Assembly: GCF_037975245.1 (NCBI RefSeq)
Contig: NC_092582.1
Coordinates: 24,960,077 to 25,024,076 of the forward strand
Length of the DNA: 64,000 bases
Direction of reading: 5' to 3'
Source of the DNA: Apostichopus japonicus
Lineage: Eukaryota > Echinodermata > Holothuroidea > Aspidochirotida > Stichopodidae
Shown here: positions 37,901 through 49,900 of the stretch, in pieces
Layout of the letters: every line of letters starts with the position of its first letter
How positions within the stretch are numbered: the first letter of the stretch is position 1
Notes under the pieces: generated by a model
Seen by the model: the letters and a program-made list of their open reading frames with translations, nothing else
Databases searched by the model: none
Told to the model about the DNA's origin: nothing
Program-made: the position numbers and the translations under genes

Positions 37901-40900
37901 CCTAAATAAGTTTCCGATATAGATAAGTTACATTTCAATTTTTCAGGGAGGGTCAGCGAGGGTCAGCGAGGGAGGAAGGTTTGATGGAGAGAGGGGAAAG
38001 TGCAACAGGACAAGAAAAGGGTATTCCGTTTTGCATTTATCTTGTACCTATGAGAAGAAGTTACATTTTAAAGATGATTAGCCCAAAATTCATTTTCTAA
38101 AATGGATTCTGTCAGCAGTGGGTTTCAAAGATAGGAATAACCAGTATCTAGCAATAGCATCTGTCAGACATAAATATTAACGGTCACAGATTAAGGGCGG
38201 AGGGCAATATTTCCTGCGAAGTGTTTCCACTTGGAATGCTAATCAAACCTGTCAGGATAGAGAAACCTTGAACATTTAACTTTGCGACGGAAAAAACCCT
38301 CTCTAGTTTTACCTGTTTAATGTTTGACATGTTTAATGTACAACTTTTACGACTGTGTGAAACAAGAGGGTGTACATTGTACAGTATATACTGTAATGTT
38401 ACCATTAGAGGCAAATGCAGGTAGCTAGATTTCATTGATAGCAAAGTGGCGATTAATTACTTACTCCAAGTTATGTCACCAGAAGGGAATTCATTCCTCT
38501 TGATTAATTTTGAATCTGATTGATGGATTGAAGCAAATGGGTAGACCTGTGTGAGGAGTTTTGTGTCAAACTTAAGCTGGAGTTCATTGTAAATAAGGTT
38601 ACCATTTTAGAGGCATGTGCAGGTAGCTAGATGTGTTGAATTCATCCATTGATAGTAAAGAATAAAGCCTCTACTTTATAGTCGGCTAATTGTAAGTTAT
38701 TTCTTAGAGAATCTCTTATTGATGAATTTTGAATTTGAAATAAGTAAATAAACCAAGTTGCTTATTGCATAAATAGTGGATACACAATGATACATGTGAT
38801 ACTACAACAGCATTATATTAGGAGGGCCATTGTTAAAAATTCATTTTCAGTTTAATCATTTCTTTTTTGCCTCAGTGTGATCTTTACCAGTTACTCCACA
38901 GTGATGTTTCTGTCTTTATATGAAACAGTAATGTTTCTGTCTTTATATGAAACAGTAATGTTTCTGTCTTTATATGGAACAGTAATGTTTCTGTCTTTAT
39001 ATGAAACAGTAATGTTTCTGTCTTTATATGAAACAGTAATGTTTCTGTCTTTATATGAAACAGTAATGTTTCTGTCTTTATATGAAACAGTAATGTTTCT
39101 GTCTTTATATGGAACAGTAATGTTTCTGTCTTTATATGAAACAGTAATGTTTCTGTCTTGATATGAAACAGTAATGTTTCTGTCTTTATATGAAACAGTA
39201 ATGTTTCTGTCTTTAAATGCAACAGTAATGTTTCTGTCTTTATATGGAACAGTAATGTTTCTCTCTTTATATGAAACAGTAATGTCTCTTTCTTTAAATG
39301 AAACAGTAATGTCTCTGTCTTTATATGGAACAGTAATGTTTCTGTCTTTATATGAAACAGTAATGTTTCTGTCTTTATATGAAACAGTAATGTTTCTGTC
39401 TTTATATGAAACAGTAATGTTTCTGTCTTTATATGAAACAGTAATGTTTCTGTCTTTATATGAAACAGTAATGTTTCTGTCTTTATATGAAACAGTAATG
39501 TTTCTGTCTTTATATGAAACAGTAATATTTCTGTCTTTATATGAAACAGTAATGTCTCTGTCTTTATATGAAACAGTAATGTCTCTGTCTTTATATGGAA
39601 CAGTAATGTTTCTGTCTTTATATGAAACAGTAATGTTTCTGTCTTTATATGGAACAGTAATGTCTCTGTCTTTATATGGAACAGTAATGTCTCTGTCTTT
39701 ATATGAAACAGTAATGTCTCTGTCTTTATATGAAACAGTAATGTTTCTGTCTTTATATGAAACAGTAATGTTTCTGTCTTTATATGGAACAGTAATGTTT
39801 CTGTCTTTATATGAAACAGTAATGTCTCTGACTTTATATGGAACAGTAATGTTTCTGTCTTTATATGAAACAGTAATGTCTCTGTCTTTATATGAAACAG
39901 TAATGTTTCTGTCTTTATATGAAACAGTATTGTTTCTGTCTTTATATGAAACAGTAATGTTTCTGTCTTTATATGAAACAGTAATGTTTCTGTCTTTATA
40001 TGAAACAGTAATGTTTCTGTCTTTATATGAAACAGTAATGTTTCTGTCTTTATATGAAACAGTAATGTTTCTGTCTTTATATCAAACAGTAATGTTTCTG
40101 TCTTTATATCAAACAGTAATGTTTCTGTCTTTATATCAAACAGTAATGTTTCTGTCTTTATATCAAACAGTAATGTTTCTGTCTTTATATCAAACAGTAA
40201 TGTTTCTGTCTTTATATCAAACAGTAATGTTTCTGTCTTTATATGAAACAGTATTGTTTCTGTCTTTATATGAAACAGTAATGTTTCTGTCTTTATATGA
40301 AACAGTAATGTTTCTGTCTTGATATGAAACAGTAATGTTTCTGTCTTTATATGAAACAGTAATGTTTCTGTCTTTAAATGAAACAGCAATGTTTCTGTCT
40401 TTATATGAAACAGCAATGTCTCTGTCTTTATATCAAACAGTAATGTTTCTGTCTTTATATCAAACAGTAATGTTTCTGTATTTATATGAAACAGCAATGT
40501 TTCTGTCTTTATATGAAACAGTAATGTTTCTGTCTTTATATGAACAGTAATGTTTCTGTATTTATATGAAACAGTAATGTTTCTGTCTTTATATGAAACA
40601 GTAATGTTTCTGTCTTTATATGGAACAGTAATGTTTCTGTCTTTATATGAAACAGTAATGTTTCTGTATTTATATGAAACAGTAATGTTTCTGTCTTTAT
40701 ATGAAAGATATTATTTGAAAAACAGAGATCAATGAACGTATACTTCACTTGATCCTCCTCTCTTAAGGTGAATTTTGTTTTTGTCGAACCTGAACTAAAA
40801 CACTGTATGTCAGACTGTATCAGCACTATAATGTTTGAACCAATGGTTTGGTAACATTACGTGACCCTATCTATAATGCTAATTGGCTTTTGAGGATCAT

Positions 40901-43900
40901 ATTTAACACGTGCACAAGTTTTATGCACCACCATCTTCAAAAGTTTGTATGATGGTGTCTTTTAAAAGCAGGTTCTTGTCTTCAAAATTCCAATTTTTAT
41001 ACCGAGCCTAACAAGAATGACTGTATGCAACATTTGGTTGCTATGGAGCAATCAAAGACACTCTTTTAATATTTCTTTTATAACTTACCAAATGAATTTT
41101 ATTGAGTAAGTACAACATGCAGTCTATTCATATATTCCATTGAGTCCTGAACGTTTTGCGGCATAGACTCTCTTTCATGGTAATCACACACGTATAGGTT
41201 GAGCATTAAGTGGAAATCAAGAATTTTGACTTTTAGTTAAGTACTGTTCGAAATTCAACCAGTCGTCTGTGACCTTTATCTAGGTGGATTTTTGTATTTT
41301 AATAAACATCAAATTCACTTTAAGATCAACCCAAGAAGCTACAATATAAAGGAAAATGTAGTTGGAACAAAATTACTAACAATCATAAAAGGAATAAACG
41401 TTGACACACATAGTCTGCAATGCTTCACTCACTGCATTGTACTGACTATACCAGGGGTGTGGGGGGGGGGGGTTATAGTGTTATTAAGCCAGTCTTTCGT
41501 AAAAAAAAAATTAATTAGATGATGATGATAACAATGATGATTTTCTCAGGTTAGCAAAACCGGGCTTTGCTAGCTTTGGGATTTTTGGTAGATATTCCCT
41601 ACCTCAACGTTTTTTTTGGTAGGGATTTTAGAATTTTGGTAGAGAATTGTATTCAACATGTTTTTTGTAAGATGCTGGAGGTTTTCATAACATATCCATA
41701 TTCATGAAGAAAAAAACAAAACAAAACACTAGAATTTTCTTCTTGTATTAATATTAAACACTTTACTCTATTTCAGACACAGTTAGAGGATAAGAATAGA
41801 ATACTCTTGTAAATCTAACCAAACAGAGAGACGCTGCCAAATCTCCCATGTCATGTGTTGTTGCCTTTAAGTTGTATTGAACCTCAATTGTCTTGCGAGG
41901 TGGCTCATTCCTGCTTGTTCTCCTGTGTGTTACAGCATTAGTATGCTTTCGTGATGCTGCATGCCACCGCACTGGTTTTAAAATCAGTTGAGCATTGGCT
42001 GATCCAAACACCTGTATCAGATTGACATGCTTCCTTGAAAAACTTGCCAAATTATTCCGTGCTCTCTTCCTGTTAGCTCTTCAAGGCTAACTTCACTTAC
42101 TTCTTACCATGGCCATATTTTAGAATGTTTAAAAGATCTCTTCCATTTAAGCTTAGGCTTCGTTTGTTCGACATTACTAGGCCAAGGTTCACCTCCAGTA
42201 TTCACAATACTGTTACTAGGACTCGTACTCGTACTACTACTAGGCACATCTTCGTGTGCAACCCTATCTTCTTCAGAACTAACCTTCACCCCCGTTCGAA
42301 GTTTGTTCGACAAATGACAAAGATTTGACATAGATTTGTTCACATCAGAACGTACACTGATGAAAATCCCAAGGTTTTTTAGAAACGAGCGGTACAAACT
42401 TGTAGGTCTGTCGTGCAGACGACGGGCAGACGACAGTTACAATTTACAACTTTTAATGTTACAGAGCAGCTGACAATATACATAGGCTTAGGCGGTCAGG
42501 TTAACCACGCAGTCGCTCCATACATCAAACACTGAAACTTTGTTTACAAATGGTCAAGAGTGGAGTAGTTGGAGAAGATGACTGGCATATGAAGTTTAAT
42601 TGTAAAGGTCATGCAGACTTGCAGACCTGGGTCATTCATTGCAAGTGACAACATGACTACCAGCCAGCAGACAGCAGTAGGTTTAGGCTAGGCTAGGTAA
42701 TAAAGCTTTGTATGCATAGGAGAGCTACGTAGATACGAGACATTTACGTTATTGATAATTTGAATGAATAAAACAGGTTTTTCGGTGAGCTGTGATCAAT
42801 ATATTTTTAATTTAGATGAACACTTTTCTGAAAACATGATATTTCTGTAAAATGTATGGATTTTAGTTTATTGTCGCTGGTACTGAAATTGTTTAGTGGA
42901 GCTCGGCAGTTCTTCGTCAGTAACTGTGCGAAAAGTTCCCAGTAAATGAGCGCAACCATCCGGGACTGCTTCAAAGTTTATGCGGGATTGTGAGAGCTGT
43001 TTGCATGATTCGCGCAATCACTCTGCTACTGTAATGCAAACCCTGAGCAATACTTTCCTGCGTTGGCAATTGTTCAGTAAGGATGGAAATAACAGCCTTC
43101 TGTTATGTGTGCCAATATAATGCATGTGCACTTCCCTTCTGGAGAACTTCATTTGACAACTAGACCAGTTGTCTGATTATCGCTAGATCGCAATACACTT
43201 CATTTGTTTCCAATTTCTAGGCACAACTGCTGTAGATGTTTGGAAGATACTATTGCTATCACTTCATTGGTTACTTAACCAGCAGCTAATATATCTCATT
43301 TTATTTTATAGCCTGATCTATCAGCTTATAAGTCTTCATTGTAATCATACATCGTTTCAATGTCTCTACACACACATCTCCCTACTCAGACATTTTCCTC
43401 ATATCTGCTTCCTGTTTGTAGGTGACCTACAGTGAGCCCATTCAGGCAGCATTCAGTGCATCTAGAGATAAAACTGCTCGGATGTGGAAACGTCCAGAAG
43501 GAGGAGTAGGAACATCGCAGCCCGCTCAGAGTTATCTCGGCCACGGTCTCATAGTCACTGGTATAGCAGTTGGTAAGTGGAACCAATGCTACTGAAACAA
43601 CAGAGATGACTTGATTTGATTTGATTTTATTCAGCATATTATCATTCTTCATCTACATACAAAAAAATTGCACATATAGAGAAACATTTAAAATACAAGA
43701 TGGAAATATACTTAAATGCATCAAAAAGAAAGTAACATGCCAAGAATAACCCTTTAAGCTAAAGTCTTATTTCCAAAGGGGTCCTTATAACCTTAAAACT
43801 ACATAAGATAAGAAATTTACTATTAAAACATCTAAAACATGCATACAAACACTGTAAAAAATAAAAAGCAAGAAAGATATTTACAAGCTAGACAATTCAT

Positions 43901-46900
43901 ATGATTATGATTTAAAAGGTAGGCTTTGGCATTTTTTTTTAAATTGTATTTCAGCAGGATGGATTTTATGTTTTCAGGTAGCCTGTTCCAGTTTTTAATT
44001 GCATTATAATAAAAAGACCCAGCACTGTGCGTTTTAATTTTGGAAAGTTGAAAATTAAAAGTACTACCTCTTGTTAAAGCAAAACAAATTTTGTGCCAAA
44101 ATTTTTGGAGCACGCTTCGTTTTGTAGGTCCTGTAGCAAAGTACCCCTTTTCCCAAGTGATATGCTGAAATCTTGCAGAATTAATGAACCAAGATCTATA
44201 GTCATGGTACAGGTTGAATCCTGTATGCAGATGTCAACAATTTTAATCCCTTCTCCTACCATATGCATTTGTGCTCTTAGTTAGCTTCTGTCTGCTAACG
44301 TCAAACTGCATTGGTGCTCTGGTTTATTTTGTTTGTTAGGTGGTTTTTATCGTGCGCGCTTGAAAATAATTACTTCCAGATAAAACAGGAAAAGGGAAAC
44401 ATTTGTCAGTGTGATTCGATTAGCAAAAACCCTGTTACAATCTTTTTAGATCTATTTCTCGTAGTCGGTTTTTTTTAAATTTGTTGTTAGAATGGAAACT
44501 TTTGTTGGAATGGAAACTTTTAAGTTACATGGAAATATTGCATATGTCATTGTCAACTGATAACAATACTTTCGCTGAGGAGCTACAGTAGTGTTCTTCA
44601 TGGACAATTATTAAGTCAGAGATGATGTATTAGTTGATCTGTTTACAATCGTCGTAATTAACTCAGCCAGAAACAGTTGTTGTTGAGTTAATTCAATACT
44701 TGTTCACTTTGTTGTGATTGAGATAAAACTTGGAACAATCTGAAGGCTTGATTGTAAGCAAGGTTTATAGGATAATTGTTGCAAAGGCTGGTTCTCATGG
44801 CAACCGGATAAAGGCTTTTGATTAAGTCCTGCTTTTGGAGCCTGCTTTGTTGAATGTTTATTGCATGTACTGTGTACTCTTCAGAATATATATTCAGATG
44901 TATGTGAAAACCAGGTGAGGTTTGGCTCAGTAATGCAGTAGCCGCCAGCTCTGTGTGGATTGTAAATTTGAAACGTGACAAATTAATACGAATATTCATG
45001 ACTTTTCACAGTTGGAAAGGGAAACCAAGTAATAGCTGATAGGTGGTTGATGATCACATGATCATGATGGATGGAATTGTACATCAAAGTAGTTGTTCAG
45101 GACATTGATATTACAAGAGCTATTTCTGGTGAACAAAGCAGAAGTCTAGTGTAATGAAGTCATGGCAACCTGAATGCATTTTGCATACTGGTTATCTGTA
45201 CACTGTTATGTAAATATCCCCAAATGAATGCAGGAATTCTCCATGTGTATGCATGATTCAGCTGTAGATGGATGGTATTGTAGGTTACAGATGGATGGTA
45301 TTGTAGGTTGGTTGCCATGGCTACTGTATAAAGTTGTTTTATGAATGTACACAGCCTGTCTGTCAAACGTCAAACTTGTTCATGATAGAATACCATGACA
45401 ACGAAAATGTTCAATCATATAAACCAGTTTGAATTCCCCGTCCCGATTACCTGACGGGAATGAATTGCTGAATTATACTTCTAGGAAACTGATTTGAAAG
45501 TGTTTAAAATCAATTAATGCAGCCTAAAATAGTCACACTTGCATCTACAATGACGGCATTAATAATTGTATCTTCTGGCCAGTCGATTAGCACATTAAAC
45601 CGCATTAGATGATCCTTCTTTTACCACCACAGATTCTGCTGGAAAGAAGCTGTGTACGGGGTCTCGCGATAACTTTGTACACCTCTGGGATGTGGAGACT
45701 GGGGACTGTATCAAGCAGAGTGGCAAGACTAGGAATCTGGTCACACACATTTGTTGGGCCCACGGACAGCCTGCAGTGGCTCAGACCAGTGAAGATAAAT
45801 CCGTCAGGTATAACACTCTCAGGACTGGAAATTCATGACCAACTTGATACCAGAAAACAGAAATTAGGAATGAGTTATGGTTTGTTTTATAGAGCTTAAG
45901 GGTTCAGAGTTGGTTGCTGTCGAATGTTAGCTGTGTCTTCATAAGACCTGTACATAGTGGTCTCTGTATTGAGGCCCAGTGACTTTATTGGTGAGGTATA
46001 GTGTGGGGGGGGGAGATGGGATGAGGGTAACTCCAGTTGCCCCTCAGCCTGTCTTTGCTAAGCCTTTCTTCATCAGACCTGTACAGATTGGCCACCATAG
46101 TGAGGATCATTGATGTAACATGCTACACCTCAGCCTGTCTTATTCTCCGACCTGCTGTTAGAAGTCACTATTTGGAGACCCTGAGCCTCTGTTTACTTTT
46201 TAAGGTGAGGTACATTTGATGTGACTCCATCCGCACCCTCGGTTCATCTTCTCTTGATGAGCAAGGTCAAGTGGTTTGACCAACTTGTACCTGTGTTGGG
46301 TAACAGTTGGTCTATAGAGGGCAGTATGTTACAGTTTGAGCAATCAAATTGTGGAATCGCCTTTGAGGTCATTTGAGGTTTATGGCCACCAAATATGCTA
46401 GAAAGTTAACAATATTGGTCACTTATGCTCAAACATCAACAATCACTTTAACACCCAACCTCAGAAATAGTTTACCTCAGCTATAATTACTTTGAAGAGT
46501 CATAGTATGCAGAAATTACATTGATAAAAATTTTTTTTTTTTTTTTTTTAAGGCCAAAATTGGGGATACTGGTAATGCAAACAAGATTTGAAGAATTATT
46601 GAAATTGTGAACATTTAGAGGATTGAATATCATTATGTGTCCTACACTGCTAAACACTGTAGACAATATAAATTAGAGGGCAGTAGACTATAATAGGTTG
46701 AATTGATCATCGCTTTCATTGGAAGTCCCAAGGCATGATCAGTGCTTGCCAATAATGTGTGTATTTAGTACAGATAGTGTACAACAGTTTTCTGAGACAG
46801 GTAATCAGTATTTCAGGCATTTTTAATTACTTTAAATACAAACTGCTTACCAAATTTACTCTGAATTCTGTTTAACTTTCAGAATCTGGGATACCAGGAC

Positions 46901-49900
46901 GCTACAAGAGTCGATCGTGTTTCCTAAGAAACAATACATACAGAGTCACTGTGATGTTAGCGAAGATGGTAATTATATACTCTCCAGCAGTAATGGGTTT
47001 AATGGCCAAGGATGTGAAGTCACGGTAAGAGCCTACAAATCCCAGATTTTGATTTAAGTCATCAATTTGATGATGTTTTTCACAAATAAATCATACTATT
47101 TTATTGGTAGGGTATAAATCTTAAATATATTCTATTTCAGTGTGATTAACTTAAAAACTTTGCTACCTTTAATTTTTTGTTTAATTTTGTGTTATGAATG
47201 TATCTGGCTGCAACATTTAGGAAAGTGTAAGTTATCTTCAAAACATTTCCCCTTTTTCTTGTCAAAATAATGTTCAAAGTCTCTATGAATCTTTTTTTTT
47301 TTCTATTTATGTTTGATAGTCTTATTGTTGCTAATTTTCGGCTGTAATAGTTTAGTACTTTAGTGTTATTGTATGCTGTCATATTTTATTGCCCTCGTCT
47401 TTAATTTCTGAATTTTATTGTTTTTAATCATTATTCTTAAGTTTTTTTTTTCTGTAATTCTTAGGATGCAATATTTTTAGACTGTAATATTTTTAAGCTG
47501 TAATATTTTTAAGTTATATTTTTTTATGCGATTCTGTGAAGTGCTTTGAGATCATTCTTTTGATGTAAGGCGCTATATAAGAATAAATTATTATTATTAT
47601 TATATTTGAATCTTGATTTGTCGTTTAAAATTTTGAAATATTGTATGAGAAATCCCCTGGACATTCTCCACAAATGTATGTTTTATATGTTGTGGCAATG
47701 ACCCTTCCATGGTACTCTCTCTATAGCTGTCAGCTATGAGGGACCACAACGCTAAGTCAACAGTTACCTAGTTTTAAAATTCCATTTGGGAACTCTGCTA
47801 ATGGTCACATATGTAGACAGATGTTTCATATCTGCCATGAACTTGACATTAACAATATGGTTTTTCAACAGCTATGGGATATGAGAACCACTAAGCTAGT
47901 CAATGAATACTGGGGGCACGAGGAAACTGTTTCAGCTTGTTATTTCCTTCCCTGGAAAGAATCTGTCGAACTTATAGCGACATCTTCGATGGATGGAACA
48001 GTGAAAGTGTGGGAACAATCTACTTGCAGTAAGTCTAGTGACCTATGACATTGCCTATAGACATGTTGATAGTTATTCACTAAGCCTACACTCTATTGTA
48101 TGTTGTGAGATTGTCACTAGTTCCCTGTGAGTATGTGATAGGCTGTAGATTCATCTTTGTCCTGTTAATCTTCCAGCAGTCGTTGTCAAGTGTACCGTAC
48201 GTATCATAATAATTGATTCGCTGTGTCGCGCATATAGTGTTACGCCTTTCAGTACCCGAAACAGTTTGACACAAACCAGACTTCATAAAAGGAGGATAAA
48301 TTCCAAACGACCATGTTCCTTTAAAACTCTAGCCTAGCTGAAGCAGGCATGTTTTATTTCTATAAGCTTGCAATTCAAACTGACTAAGTGAGATTAGAAA
48401 TCAGATCTTTGTGGCAACTGGCTTCATTTCTATGCAATCTTCAATGTCCCACCAGGTTACTAGCAGTAGATAATAGGACTACACCCCCCACTCCCCACCC
48501 CAAAACATGTTGTTAGCTGGTAATTAGACTCAGCAAGCAATAAAAAGAACAAATTCAGCCAAAATATTTGCCAAAACAGTCTTGGCTACCTTCATCAGAG
48601 CTGCTGTTGAACTATGTAAGGTCTAGTCCCAGTGCTGATATTATTATTTTCTATAAAAGAACAGACTCATTTTGAAGATTCAGGCAATTGAAATGTTACT
48701 TCAAAATTAATTGCAGCTTCTGTTCAAATGGTAGTTAGTGCAGAGAGGAACTAGACCACAGACATAACTACAGTTTGCTTTTGAGGAAGTTTGTTTGGTT
48801 GACTGCTTATAATTTTGATTACGTAACCTATGGCTGATTCTTTGGCGTCAGTCGAGGCCTTGTTAAAATTGTGTCATGTTTGTACCATATTGCTGAGATT
48901 GGACCATGTGGACCATGATCGGATCATGTGAATTGGACCATGTGGCCCCTGCTCTGTACGTAACTCAATAAAGTAGTTATTATTCGAGAACCAACCAAGA
49001 AGCTGCTATTTAGAGTATTTGACACAGTTTAGTTTACTTTAGCCTGAGTACATTGTTGCCAATACGAGTACAGAGCCTATACATACTTGTCCGTCACTTC
49101 ACAAGTTTCGTTTGCTTTGCTTTGGTTTCTGTCTTTCTGTCTTGAATTCCTTTGTTCGTTGTTTTTCTTATATATTTCTCATTTGACATTTGGTTCTTCA
49201 GTTTTCTGTAGGGAGTGAAAGTCTTTCACAAGCCCCTCTGGGATTTTTTCAGTTTCACTTTCCTGTACAGTACTTCAATCCTGTTCATATTATTTTTGTT
49301 ATTTTTGTGCAACTTGCATGTTAAAAATTGTAGAATGACAAATAGATGAAGCATAGTAGCAGGGCTACAAAATCATGAAGATCAGTGTAGAAACATTTGA
49401 CTCATGTGAACACATTTGCATTAGTTTTGTTGCAATATTTACTATATCAGCAATAGATATAGTTATATTAGTTTGTGTTGCTCCTGCATCATATCTTATA
49501 CAACAGCCTAAACAGTTTCACTATATTTTAATCACAAAACACCAAACCAGACATTTTTACTGATAAACTTTGAAGTACTTTGAAAGTTGATCATGCCATG
49601 AATCACAGATTTTGCTGGCAACGTTTTGCAACGTTATGTTGGGAATGTGGTGATGTATGTGTAATTAGTTGCTTCTACAAGTATATTTTGAAATCAAGCC
49701 TTCCTTTGCAATCGCTTACTTGCTAATATGTGAGATGAATAAACCATGTCATCAACTTAGGACTGAATAGCTGGGGTGTAGTAGCGCTTGTAGGCCACTT
49801 GTCTCTAAGTCCATATCCTGTTCTAATAGAAAGTTTGTTTGAATACTACACTAAATTTAAAAAATACTTTATATAATTAAGAAATTCAGAAGTAAGGTCT

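Noticed and set aside
38884-40497. 537-codon frame on the - strand and 382-codon frame on the + strand
   Set aside because: Exact translation of a 27-bp tandem array, intronic, open on both strands because the unit is nine codons with no stop.
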